A stretch of DNA of 64,000 bases from CAYPUT01 sp046541715 (GCA_046541715.1 JBKHCS010000004.1:7134-71133), one strand, 5' to 3'; shown: positions 24,908 to 33,011, counted from the first letter of the stretch. Numbers and translations: made by a program. Notes: a model not told the origin generated them from the sequence alone.

Positions 24908-25897
24908 ATGCATGTGGTCGTAGTCGGCGGCGCCGGATACATCGGCAGCCACGTTGTGCGCACCTTTCTCGATCGGGGTTTGGAGGTTACCGTCTTCGAC
25001 AACCTCTCCAAGGGAAAGCGTGAGAATCTGTTTGCGGAAGCCCGGTTCTTCGAGGGAGATATTCTCGACGACGAAGCTCTCGATCTCTGTCTCCGGGGCG
25101 AGACCGGGGCGCCGGTCGACGCGGTGGTCCACCTCGCGGCCCTCAAGGCGGCCGGGGAGTCCATGGAAGAACCGAGCCGGTACGCACTTAACAACATAGC
25201 CGGCAGCGTAAAGCTCTTCGCCGCGATGGACCGCGCCGGGGTCTCTCACTGCGTCTTCTCGTCCTCCGCGGCGGTCTACGGAGAGCCGGACTATCTTCCG
25301 GTCACCGAAGACCACCCGACACGGCCGGAAAACTTTTACGGCTTTACGAAGCTCGAGATCGAGAGGCTTCTCGAATGGTACCAGCAGCTCGACAGGATCC
25401 GCTCCGCCTCATTGCGCTACTTCAATGCGGCGGGGTACGATCCGGACGGCCGGGTCGGGAGCCTTGAAGAGAGCCCGGCAAACCTGGTGCCGGTGGTCAT
25501 GGAAGTAGCTCTCGGCGCCCGGCCCCACCTCGATATCTTCGGGGACGACTTTCCAACCCGCGATGGGACCGGCGTTCGCGACTACATCCACGTCAGCGAT
25601 CTCGCAGAGGCCCACCTGTTGGCCCTCGACTACATTCAGAAGGAAGGAAAGAGCCTTACGGTGAATCTGGGAAGCGAGCGGGGCACCAGCGTCTTCGAAG
25701 TACTCGACGCCGCCCGCCGCATCTCCGGCCGGGAGATCCCCGGGCGGATCGTCCCACGCCGGGCCGGGGATCCGGCGGAGTTGGTTGCCTCCTCGGAGAC
25801 GGCGAAGCGTCTCCTCGGGTGGGAACCGCGCTACAGCGACATCGAAACGATTCTAGATACCACTTGGCGTACCTACCGCCGCTTCTTCGCCCCTTGA
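24908..25897 (+). CDS. galE: UDP-glucose 4-epimerase
   Basis: Interconverts UDP-glucose and UDP-galactose for sugar use and glycoconjugate synthesis. The 329-aa SDR protein starts MHVVVVGGAGYIGSHVVRTF (NAD motif GxxGxxG) and has FDNLSKGKR near residue 33, VVHLAALKAAGES near 77, FSSSAAVYGEP near 117 (catalytic Ser), the YxxxK pair in NFYGFTKLEIE near 143, and RYFNAAGYDPDG near 165, the GalE-specific motif. The start is fixed by the Rossmann motif and by the promoter 7 bases upstream. Its last 45 bases overlap, antisense, the end of the EamA gene. Confidence 0.94.
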   Translation: MHVVVVGGAGYIGSHVVRTFLDRGLEVTVFDNLSKGKRENLFAEARFFEGDILDDEALDLCLRGETGAPVDAVVHLAALKAAGESMEEPSRYALNNIAGSVKLFAAMDRAGVSHCVFSSSAAVYGEPDYLPVTEDHPTRPENFYGFTKLEIERLLEWYQQLDRIRSASLRYFNAAGYDPDGRVGSLEESPANLVPVVMEVALGARPHLDIFGDDFPTRDGTGVRDYIHVSDLAEAHLLALDYIQKEGKSLTVNLGSERGTSVFEVLDAARRISGREIPGRIVPRRAGDPAELVASSETAKRLLGWEPRYSDIETILDTTWRTYRRFFAP

Positions 25898-26559
25898 TTC
25901 CTCCCGGCGGCTATGCACTCCGATAGTCGCCAAGGAGCCGAGGATCAAGCTCCCCCCGACAAAGGACCGGAAGGTAACCAGGTCGCCGAAGACCAGGTAG
26001 CCGAGGACCGCGGCGATGAGAATCCGGGTTGCTGAGATTAGAGAGCCTTCCGACGCGGGGACGTGCCGATAGCCGACGGTCAGAAGGGTCTGGGCGACGA
26101 GGGAGCAACCGCTTCCTCCGAGTGCCCAGAGGAGCGCCTCCCGGAGTACCGAGAGGACCACGAGGAAGGAGCCGGCCATGGTGACGATCAGGAGCAAAAA
26201 GTAGAGGAGGGGCGATCTCTCCCGATTGAGAAGCGGCGCCAGTGCGAAGACAAAAACCGGTGCCGTCATATTCAGGAGGTTCGTTTTGGTAACCGTGGTA
26301 AGCGAAAGCGCGGTAAAGACCAACAGAACCGCCCCGCTGTTGCTCAAGCCCCGGAGGAAGACAAGCACGGGCGATTCGGCACGAGACGTTTCCGATTACG
26401 GATGACGAGGGGCAGAATGCCGACGATCCCAATCGCAAACCGGAGAAACGCGGCGGTCGGAGGACTCTTTCCCTCGGCTATCGCGAGTTTCATCAGGACG
26501 GTGACGCCGGAGAAGGCAAAGGCAGAGCCACAAAGCATCGATTGTCCGAGTAAGCGCAC
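25853..26559 (-). pseudogene. EamA/DMT-family transporter, frameshifted and shortened
   Basis: Two reading frames make one transporter. GTG 26559 gives MRLLGQSMLCGSAFAFSGVT with two TM helices through RNRKRLVPN, then goes out of frame and stops at 26344. The frame shifted by one base resumes around 26360 as VFLRGLSNSGAVLLVFTALS and runs to 25853 with further TM helices and the second EamA repeat (ASEGSLISATRILIAAVLGY). A single-base loss near AATCGCCC (about 26363-26370) explains the break. The joined product would be only about 235 aa; the part linking TM5 to TM8 is also shorter than in normal 10-TM DMT proteins. Probably a decaying gene, or a sequencing error plus a small deletion. Confidence 0.68.
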
Positions 26560-26565
26560 GGCTTC

Positions 26566-26784
26566 TTATCTCTCGGGACTTCCACGGTGCCCCGGCGCTA
26601 CCTCGTAGACCGGACAGTGGTGTCCCGTGCTTTCGAATACGACAAGGCTGGGGAGCCTTCTTGACTTGAGTCCAAAGACCCGGCACCCCCTGGGAAATGC
26701 GGTCTCCCAGGTCACGTAGAAGTGCCGGCAGGTCAGGCAGTTCGGAGCGCTCTTCCCGGCGGACGCCGCTTGGGACTCGGGCAT
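26566..26784 (-). CDS. Small Cys-rich protein (CxxC...C...C), unknown function
   Basis: A 72-aa soluble protein with CLTCRHFYVTWETAFPRGCR followed by PSLVVFESTGHHCPVYE, i.e. a CxxC plus two further Cys that could bind one metal ion such as zinc. I recall small conserved proteins with this K/R-x-x-PS-x-x-V-x-x-S-x-G-x-x-C pattern in many bacteria, function unknown. ATG 26784 is preferred over an upstream TTG (26823) because the promoter TTGACG-17-TACTAT ends 10 bases before it. It probably leads the unit containing the broken EamA gene. Confidence 0.72.
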   Translation of the reverse strand: MPESQAASAGKSAPNCLTCRHFYVTWETAFPRGCRVFGLKSRRLPSLVVFESTGHHCPVYEVAPGHRGSPER

Positions 26785-26794
26785 CGTTCCGGCT

Positions 26795-26823
26795 ATAGTA
26801 GAGCCTCCGGCTGCCCTCGTCAA
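26795..26823 (-). promoter_or_regulatory. Promoter of the small Cys-rich protein gene
   Basis: Minus strand TTGACG (26823-26818), 17-base spacer, TACTAT (26800-26795), then 10 bases to ATG 26784; predicted leader of about 3 bases. Confidence 0.6.
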
Positions 26824-26845
26824 ACAGGGTCGAATATGCTACTCT

Positions 26846-26873
26846 TTGACCACTGAACCATAGAGCGTATTTC
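26846..26873 (+). promoter_or_regulatory. Promoter candidate for the 255-aa unknown gene
   Basis: TTGACC (26846-26851), 16-base spacer, TATTTC (26868-26873), 10 bases before ATG 26884. The GAGGAG just after the -10 would lie upstream of the transcript start if this promoter is right, so either the message is nearly leaderless or a promoter further upstream is used. Confidence 0.4.
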
Positions 26874-26883
26874 GAGGAGACCT

Positions 26884-27651
26884 ATGAAGATTCACTACTA
26901 TTTGTCGGTAACTCCCCTCGAGGCGTTAATCGCCTCCCAGCTGGACCCGGAACAATTCGGCTACTACATGTCGATGGGCAAGAAGAACGGCTCTTACGAG
27001 CGCATCATGTTCTTCGAAATCGAGGGCGGTTTCGGCGACTACTTTGATTGGAAATACGCGGAAGAGCGGTGCGTTCCTCACGAAGACGGGGCTCCGAAGA
27101 ACTCCGTATGGGTTTCCGCCTACCGAGCCCTCGAGCACGTCGAGATGGACAAGTTCATGGCGCTCTATCTTACAACTCCCGACGGCCGGAGCCTGAAGAT
27201 CGAGCCGGGAGATACTTCGGCGAAGTCGGAGAACCGGGGTTACTACGTCTACCAGGAGATCTGCCCGAATACCCCTCTAGTCGTGAGCGCCCTCGACCCG
27301 CAAACCTTCGGCAAGTATCTAACGAATCCACAGTACCACATCGCGGTTCCGAAGGTCGTCTTCGCGGACCTCAAGACCGTGGACTTCGATAACTACGAGC
27401 GAACCGGGAATATCGGTGGAACCTACGACCGCAATCTCGAGCATCTGAGGGAGTGCATCAAGGACGTCAAGACACAGCCGCAGAAGCCCAACAAGAACGT
27501 CGAACGCTCGATGGACTCCTTCTCGTATCAGATAATCGACAGTGGGATCTACGTGGTCACCGGAGATAAGATGGTGAGCTTCCCGATGCCGAGCATGGAC
27601 GTTCTGCGGCAGGAGCATTTTTTCTGGGCCCGGTCCGCGAGAATACTCTAG
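26884..27651 (+). CDS. Conserved-looking unknown protein (255 aa)
   Basis: I do not recognise the family. The protein is soluble, rich in aromatic and acidic residues, with no signal peptide or TM helix. It begins MKIHYYLSVTPLEALIASQL and repeats the phrase 'L-D-P-E/Q-x-F-G-x-Y' (residues 19-27 and about 139-147: LDPEQFGYY, LDPQTFGKY), which suggests two related halves. GAGGAG precedes the ATG. hflX starts inside its 3' end, so the two are co-translated; the link to the ribosome-associated GTPase is the only functional hint. Confidence 0.72.
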   Translation: MKIHYYLSVTPLEALIASQLDPEQFGYYMSMGKKNGSYERIMFFEIEGGFGDYFDWKYAEERCVPHEDGAPKNSVWVSAYRALEHVEMDKFMALYLTTPDGRSLKIEPGDTSAKSENRGYYVYQEICPNTPLVVSALDPQTFGKYLTNPQYHIAVPKVVFADLKTVDFDNYERTGNIGGTYDRNLEHLRECIKDVKTQPQKPNKNVERSMDSFSYQIIDSGIYVVTGDKMVSFPMPSMDVLRQEHFFWARSARIL

Positions 27652-28874
27652 TCACTGCCCTTCTCGTCGTCGACAAGACAACACCCCCTGCGGAGGTCCG
27701 GGAGCTCTCGGGCCTCGCTCGGGCTGCGGGATTGACTATCGTCGAAACCGTCGAGGCGTCCCTTCGATCGCCCCACGCCGGATTGCTCTATTCCCCGGAC
27801 TCTGCGCAGCGCATCGCCGACACCGCCGAGGAAGAGAATGCCGAGGTTCTGCTCTTCGACCGGGTCCTTACCCCGTCGCAGCAACGAAACTGGGAACGCC
27901 TAACCAAGCGGTCGGTAATCGATCGTCAAGAGGTAATTCTTCGCATATTCTCCCGGCAGGCGGTAACCCGGGAAGCCCAGCTCCAGGTCGAGCTTGCCGA
28001 GCTAAACTACTACCTTCCGCGGCTTCATAAGGCCTGGACCCACCTCTCCCGGCAACGGGGGGGCGCCGGAGCGACTCGAGGCGAAGGCGAAAAGCAGTTG
28101 GAAGCCGACCGCAGGACCCTCCTGAAGCGAATCCACCGGATAAAGAAAGAGCTCGAGGATGTGCAGGGCGAGCGGGCTCTCCGGCGGAAGCAGCGGAATG
28201 GTACCCTCTTGGGCTCCCTCGTCGGCTACACCAACGCCGGAAAATCAAGCCTCCTGAACGCCCTCTCGGGATCCGAAGTGCTGGTTGCCGACCGTCTCTT
28301 TGCCACCTTGGACCCGACGACCCGCCGGGTCGAGTTAGGGGGCGGCGCCACGGTGGCCCTTACCGACACGGTCGGCTTCGTCCGACGCCTACCGGAGGGC
28401 ATCGTCGACGCCTTTCACGCGACACTCCAGGAAACCGTCGTCGGAGACTTCTTGATCGTGGTAATAGACGGATCGGATCCGGAGGCCGAGAGCCACTACC
28501 GCACAACCCGGGAGGTACTCTCGGGGATAGGCGCCTGGGACAAGCCCCGGTTGATCGTCGTGAACAAGAGCGACGCACCCTCCTTCCGGCCTGTCCTCCT
28601 CGAAGAGGAAGAACGCATCGTCTCGGTTTCCGTCAAGACCGGCGAAGGGCTCGACGCCCTCCGGGAAAGCATCCGGGATATCGCATCCCGGAGCTACCAG
28701 CGGATAGAGTGCCTGCTCCCGCCGGGGCGGAGCGACCTCGCGGCCTTGGCCCGGCGAACGGGACTGGTGCACCGGGAAGAGTACGACGCCGAGGGCATCC
28801 ACCTTACGGCGGAGGTCCCGGCGCCGACGTTACGCCGCCTCGCGCCCTTCGACCGCTATATATCCTTGATATAG
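27624..28874 (+). CDS. hflX: GTPase HflX
   Basis: Ribosome-binding GTPase that splits stalled ribosomes. G motifs: GYTNAGKSSLLNAL (G1), DTVGFVRRLP (G3) and NKSD (G4); before them lies the HflX-specific RGGAGATRGEGEKQLE..DRR segment and a long coiled coil. The first standard start in frame is TTG 27732, but the 36 codons before it read as the expected first beta strand (ENTLVTALLVVDKTTPP AEV) and are clearly protein-like. They contain no ATG, GTG or TTG. AGGAG (27611-27615) lies 8 bases before CTG 27624, so I propose CTG initiation, overlapping the upstream gene by 28 bases and giving 416 aa. From TTG 27732 it would be 380 aa. Confidence 0.85.
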   Translation: MGPVRENTLVTALLVVDKTTPPAEVRELSGLARAAGLTIVETVEASLRSPHAGLLYSPDSAQRIADTAEEENAEVLLFDRVLTPSQQRNWERLTKRSVIDRQEVILRIFSRQAVTREAQLQVELAELNYYLPRLHKAWTHLSRQRGGAGATRGEGEKQLEADRRTLLKRIHRIKKELEDVQGERALRRKQRNGTLLGSLVGYTNAGKSSLLNALSGSEVLVADRLFATLDPTTRRVELGGGATVALTDTVGFVRRLPEGIVDAFHATLQETVVGDFLIVVIDGSDPEAESHYRTTREVLSGIGAWDKPRLIVVNKSDAPSFRPVLLEEEERIVSVSVKTGEGLDALRESIRDIASRSYQRIECLLPPGRSDLAALARRTGLVHREEYDAEGIHLTAEVPAPTLRRLAPFDRYISLI

Positions 28875-29989
28875 ACCCGGTGCTTCTTGTACGGCCGGGC
28901 GCCGAGGGTCTCGACATCCGAGAGCATCAGCGCGGTGGTTTCGCCGATCTGGGTAAGATCGGCGTGCTCGAATCGGGGACCACCGGCGGTTAGCGTCAGC
29001 TCGTGATAGAGCAGGGCGTTTCCCCCGAGACGCTGATACTCCGGAAGAATACCGGCCCCGTTGATGATCAACTGCTGGGTCCGGCGGAACTCCCGTTTAA
29101 TGTCTATGATCGACCGGAGCGTAAGACGTCCGTCGGAGCGCTGCAGGGCCGCCGATAGATCCGGGAAGGTCAGCAGGTATCCTGCGTAGTCGCCGTCGTA
29201 GGTCAGAATCTTGATCAGTTTCGGGTCGGCGACCGACAGCAGGTCGGAAACCAGGCGGGCGAGTTCCGCCTCGGAAAACCGGTAGTTCTCCAAGTTCTCC
29301 CCGAGAGTCTCGTTGAACAGCGGGGCAAGCTTCTTGGCTTCCTTCTCGAGGTGCCGCTTGGAGGAGAAGCGCATAACCTTAAAGCGACCCCGCCGCAGGA
29401 CCGCCTTCGCCAGACGCTCGACCTTGTCGGGAATCGAAAAGGTCCGTGGCGTGAGAGCGTACGAAATAAAATCGACCAGCTTTTCGAAGCCCAGGGATTC
29501 GAGGTGCGTCTGATAGTAGGGATGGTTGTAGAGCATCATCGTCATCGCGGCCCGATGCTCGAACCCGTCGATAAGGATACCACTCCCGGAGGGACCGCCG
29601 AAGAGCATCGGCCCCTCGAGCTCGTCGAGGCCCCGCCCCTTCCCCCAGGCCGCGGCGCGGCCTAAGAGGACCCGACTGATCTCCGGGTCGTCCTCCATAT
29701 CTAAGAAGTAGAAATGCGCTCGCGAGCGGTTGTTCTGACTGTTGGAGGCCCGGTTGTCGAAGACGGCGACCCGTCCCACCGGCCGGCCGTCTCCGTACGC
29801 GACGAAAAAGGCTCCGTCGGAATGCTCGAAGAAGGGGTGCCGCTTCTCTACGATCTCCCGGACATCCCGCCGGAGTCGGGGAACCCAATAGGGCGAGCCC
29901 CGGTAGATGGTGTGGGGAAGCTGTACGAAGTCCTCGATAACTCGGCGGTCTTTCGGTCCGATTTCGAGGACGGTAAACGCGTCTGACAT
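28856..29989 (-). CDS. GNAT-fold N-acetyltransferase-like protein (about 377 aa)
   Basis: A soluble protein of a widespread long GNAT-related family of unknown substrate. It starts MSDAFTVLEIGPKDRRVIED and contains QLPHTIYRGSPYWVPRLRRD near residue 24, HPFFEHSDGAFFVA near 50, GRPVGRVAVFDN near 68, FGGPSGSGILIDGFEH near 130 and a second acetyltransferase-like half. The start at 29989 is supported by a promoter 7 bases upstream; in-frame codons further upstream cover that promoter. Its 3' end overlaps hflX by 19 bases in antisense. Divergent from ogt. Confidence 0.75.
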   Translation of the reverse strand: MSDAFTVLEIGPKDRRVIEDFVQLPHTIYRGSPYWVPRLRRDVREIVEKRHPFFEHSDGAFFVAYGDGRPVGRVAVFDNRASNSQNNRSRAHFYFLDMEDDPEISRVLLGRAAAWGKGRGLDELEGPMLFGGPSGSGILIDGFEHRAAMTMMLYNHPYYQTHLESLGFEKLVDFISYALTPRTFSIPDKVERLAKAVLRRGRFKVMRFSSKRHLEKEAKKLAPLFNETLGENLENYRFSEAELARLVSDLLSVADPKLIKILTYDGDYAGYLLTFPDLSAALQRSDGRLTLRSIIDIKREFRRTQQLIINGAGILPEYQRLGGNALLYHELTLTAGGPRFEHADLTQIGETTALMLSDVETLGARPYKKHRVYIKDI

Positions 29990-29996
29990 GGGTCGA

Positions 29997-30024
29997 AGTA
30001 TACGCACCTTCCGCCCTTTGATAA
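29997..30024 (-). promoter_or_regulatory. Promoter of the GNAT-like gene (leaderless type)
   Basis: Minus strand TTATCA (30024-30019), 16-base spacer, TATACT (30002-29997), 7 bases to ATG 29989. Its -35 overlaps the -35 of the divergent ogt promoter. Confidence 0.65.
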
Positions 30025-30045
30025 ATCTCTCCGATATGCTATAGT
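30018..30045 (+). promoter_or_regulatory. Promoter of ogt (leaderless type)
   Basis: TTGATA (30018-30023), 16-base spacer, TATAGT (30040-30045), 8 bases to GTG 30054. No Shine-Dalgarno site. Confidence 0.65.
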
Positions 30046-30053
30046 TTGTTTCG

Positions 30054-30596
30054 GTGAAGGTACCGGAAGTCCGTTTGTACACGCACCGATACCAGTCTCC
30101 CATCGGGGAGCTCTTTCTGGCTGTTAACCGCCAAGGCCGAGTGATGCGACTCGGTTTCGAGGATCAGCGTCGCTTCCTTCCCGAGTACACCTTCGAAGAA
30201 AACAAATACGCCTGCGGCGAGGTTGAATACCAGCTCGACGAGTACTTTGCCGGTCGGCTCGAGCGATTCACCCTGGAGTTCGCCTTCCGGGGAACCGAAT
30301 TTCAGCGGATGGTCTGGTCCCGGCTTCTCAAGGTGCCCTACGGAGCAACGACTACCTACGGCGAGATCGCTCAAAAGGTCGGAAAGCGGGATGCCGCCCG
30401 AGCCGTCGGAAACGCCGTGGCCGCGAATCCCGTGGTTCTCATCATTCCCTGCCACCGGGTCCTTCCGGCTTCCGGTTCCGTCGGAAAGTACGCAGTGTCG
30501 AGTCTGAACGGCCGGGGAAGCACCGCCAAGAAGTGGCTCCTAAATCTCGAAGGCGCTCTGACGGCCGGCCAGCCGGAGCTGTCCCTAATCGCTTGA
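30054..30596 (+). CDS. ogt: Methylated-DNA--protein-cysteine methyltransferase
   Basis: Suicide repair of O6-alkylguanine in DNA: the alkyl group is moved to the active-site Cys. The 180-aa protein has the N-terminal SPIGELFLAVNRQGRVMRLGF, the helix-turn-helix region PYGATTTYGEIAQKVGKRDAARAVGNA (residues about 97-123) and the active-site motif NPVVLIIPCHRVLPASG with the acceptor Cys near residue 138. GTG 30054 lies 8 bases from the -10, so the transcript is probably leaderless. Single gene, divergent from the GNAT-like gene. Confidence 0.92.
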   Translation: MKVPEVRLYTHRYQSPIGELFLAVNRQGRVMRLGFEDQRRFLPEYTFEENKYACGEVEYQLDEYFAGRLERFTLEFAFRGTEFQRMVWSRLLKVPYGATTTYGEIAQKVGKRDAARAVGNAVAANPVVLIIPCHRVLPASGSVGKYAVSSLNGRGSTAKKWLLNLEGALTAGQPELSLIA

Positions 30597-30599
30597 CGG

Positions 30600-32171
30600 C
30601 TACCGCTTTACGAAAATTTGCAGAAGCTGAACGAAGTAGAAGATCTTCTTGTACATGTCGAGGAGCCGGTCTTTGAGGTGGGCTTCGCTCCCCGCCTCGA
30701 GCTCCTTCCAGTTGATGACGAGCTGATGGTTCTCTTTTTCGAGATCCTCTAGAAGCTCTTTGACCTGCTTTGCGATAATGATCAGGTTCTGGGCGGCCTG
30801 ATTGATCATGGTCTTAGCCTGCCCGTTGATCTGATCCACGAGTTGCTTGAGCAGCCGGTTGGAGTTCGCGTCCCGGTCGACCACCCTTCCCATCGCCTTC
30901 CGGAGACGAACCCCCAGCTCCCCCTCCTCGCCGAGGCTGTCGTCGAACTGCAAGACCTGGTCGGAAACCTGGAGGGTCTGGTGGTATGCGTCGGAGAAGC
31001 GCTTCGCCGTCATGTTGGCGGTCCACTTTCCCCGGACCAGGAGTTGATCCTGAACCACCTCTCGAATGTCTTTCTTGAAATAGTCGAGGAGAAACGCCTT
31101 GAGGTAGTTGAGCGCTTCGGTGTGGACGAAGCCGGCGACCATACGCTTGGAGAACATGGCGTTGGCCTTGTCGGTGTAGTTCTTGGTTCGGGAGACCGCG
31201 GGGGTTCCGAATACCTGGATCGCCAGCTGATCTATTCGGCCCTTCCGCCGCTCCGACATGATCTTCTGCACCGTCACCTCGGTGGCGCTCTTTAGATTGT
31301 TCAGATAGCCCTCGACGATCCGATCCCGGGCGACTCTCGGTGTCGGTACGTACTGGGGATTCTTGTCGATGTGCTGGACCATCATCACGAAGATCCCGGA
31401 ACGCCTAAGCTCCTCCATCGCGCCCAGAGTCTTTTTCCAGGCCGGGCGGGCGATTACCTCCACCCCTTTGTACGCCTGGAGAATGTCGAGAACCCTGTCC
31501 CAGGGAAGGTCCTTCTCCAAGGGGATGGCAACCTCCAGGAAGTCCTTGATATCGTCGGAGACATACTCGCCGTTGATCGCCTCGAACTTGGGCTTGTAGG
31601 AGTAGTCGTGCTCCGGAAGCGAGGAGTCGAACTTCTTGACGAGGAAGTAGTAGTCAAAAGCGACGAATCGGAGGAGTATCTGCACCGCGTTGTAGGTCGT
31701 GTTGATGGACTTTACGAGCTTTGCGTCGAAGGAGCCGAAGAGGGCCACCATCTTTTCTTTGATCAGAGAGGCGAGGGCCCTGGGATCGATTCCGTCGGCG
31801 ATCTGCCGGATCTGCTCTTCGGCGAAAAAGTCGCGGGCTTCCCGCTGGGAATCGGTCAAGAACGCGTCGACGGTAATCTGCCTGAGGGCCTGGGACTCTT
31901 GGGCATTCTGCAGCAGATTCTGCGCCGGTCCGACAACCTTGTAGATATCGAAAAAGAAACGGGCCAGGGTCGGCTGAACCTGCTCCCCCTTGGTCTTATA
32001 GAATTTCTGTTTCGCTTTGGAGAGGTGCTTGGCGATCTGTCGCAGCTGCCGCCGCTTCTCCCGCTCGGGATCGTCGCTTCTGAAGAGGGAGGAAATTAAT
32101 CGGTCGAGAAAGCTGGACGGTTCCGGCGCCTTCTGTTCGGCGCCGGAAACCTCCTCGATTGGGCCGCCCAT
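30600..32171 (-). CDS. Unknown 523-aa soluble protein, probably helical
   Basis: I cannot assign a function. The protein has no signal peptide or TM helix and is rich in Lys, Glu, Leu and Phe, as expected for a long alpha-helical protein. Distinct stretches are RFFFDIYKVVGPAQNLLQNA near residue 70, a middle section of alternating helices, and a C-terminal coiled-coil-like region (residues about 440-523) ending VQLLQIFVKR. Large unassigned helical proteins of this kind are common in spirochaetes. The promoter TTGACA-18-TAGTGT lies 6 bases from ATG 32171, so it is transcribed on its own although it follows the lipoprotein gene at 32208 on the same strand. Confidence 0.7.
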   Translation of the reverse strand: MGGPIEEVSGAEQKAPEPSSFLDRLISSLFRSDDPEREKRRQLRQIAKHLSKAKQKFYKTKGEQVQPTLARFFFDIYKVVGPAQNLLQNAQESQALRQITVDAFLTDSQREARDFFAEEQIRQIADGIDPRALASLIKEKMVALFGSFDAKLVKSINTTYNAVQILLRFVAFDYYFLVKKFDSSLPEHDYSYKPKFEAINGEYVSDDIKDFLEVAIPLEKDLPWDRVLDILQAYKGVEVIARPAWKKTLGAMEELRRSGIFVMMVQHIDKNPQYVPTPRVARDRIVEGYLNNLKSATEVTVQKIMSERRKGRIDQLAIQVFGTPAVSRTKNYTDKANAMFSKRMVAGFVHTEALNYLKAFLLDYFKKDIREVVQDQLLVRGKWTANMTAKRFSDAYHQTLQVSDQVLQFDDSLGEEGELGVRLRKAMGRVVDRDANSNRLLKQLVDQINGQAKTMINQAAQNLIIIAKQVKELLEDLEKENHQLVINWKELEAGSEAHLKDRLLDMYKKIFYFVQLLQIFVKR

Positions 32172-32177
32172 ACGGCT

Positions 32178-32207
32178 ACACTACGAAATATCTCCAATAC
32201 CTGTCAA
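32178..32207 (-). promoter_or_regulatory. Promoter of the 523-aa unknown gene (leaderless type)
   Basis: Minus strand TTGACA (32207-32202), 18-base spacer, TAGTGT (32183-32178), 6 bases to ATG 32171. It begins directly after the upstream stop codon. Confidence 0.65.
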
Positions 32208-33011
32208 TCAGCGAAAGCGGACCGATACTTCCTCCTGAAACTCAACCGAGATACCTTCGGTGTTTTGCAACAACTCCTGCACTTCGATCAGACTGTCTGC
32301 TTGATTCTCGATAAGGCGCCGGGTCGCTTCGGGGTCCTCGAGAATCCGGTTGAAGTCGATATCCATTAGGGTGATGGTGTTTCCGTCTCGATAGGCCGCC
32401 GTGGTGTCGACGATCGACCCCTGGACTTGGATGTCGAACCCGATCCTCATATCCCGGTAGAACTCTGTCATGCCTTCGAGCTCCTCACTGGAAGGCGCGC
32501 CCTCGGCTTCTCCCATATCGAGCTCTTCCGCACCGTCGTCCTCCTCCGACTGGGGCATTGTCACCACAAGAGTGGCCGGGTTACCGCGGTCAAGGGAAAA
32601 GGCAACCAACTCTTCGGTGGTCTCGCCCGGATTCCCCGAGGGGACCGAGTCGCCGGGGTTCTGATTGATCCGCAGGTTGTTGATGTCGGTGAAGGCGAAA
32701 AAGGCCTTGTACCCCAGGCCGAAGGAGTTGTTTATCTGCTCTACCGACCGGAGCGTCACGCCGGAACCCATCGAGGCGGCCTCCTCTTCCAACTCGCCGT
32801 CCTCATAGAGCTCGAATTCCGCCGGAGTGGTCCCGGACATTCCGGCCAGCATTTCGATGATCTCGTGCTTCATTACGAAGGTCCGCTCCACCTGACCCGA
32901 ACCGTCGCGCTCCACCTTGACCGTGGTCTGAGACTGGAGACAGCCGCTGAGCAGAACGATCGCACCCAGGGCGAGAAACGCGAGGGGAGCCACCTTCTTT
33001 AGTCTTCGCAT
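32208..33011 (-). CDS. Lipoprotein, LppM/DUF3153-like
   Basis: A 267-aa exported lipoprotein: basic start MRRLKKVAP, hydrophobic core and lipobox LLSGC (Cys near residue 24). The mature N-terminus, QSQTTVKVERDGSGQVERTF, has the 'TVKVxxDGSGxxxxTF' pattern of LppM-type domains, followed by acidic beta-rich sequence with no TM anchor at the C-terminus. Function unknown; such proteins sit in the cell envelope. ATG 33011 is chosen because AAGGAAGGA precedes it and it gives a normal signal peptide; 23 in-frame codons upstream are not needed. Confidence 0.75.
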   Translation of the reverse strand: MRRLKKVAPLAFLALGAIVLLSGCLQSQTTVKVERDGSGQVERTFVMKHEIIEMLAGMSGTTPAEFELYEDGELEEEAASMGSGVTLRSVEQINNSFGLGYKAFFAFTDINNLRINQNPGDSVPSGNPGETTEELVAFSLDRGNPATLVVTMPQSEEDDGAEELDMGEAEGAPSSEELEGMTEFYRDMRIGFDIQVQGSIVDTTAAYRDGNTITLMDIDFNRILEDPEATRRLIENQADSLIEVQELLQNTEGISVEFQEEVSVRFR

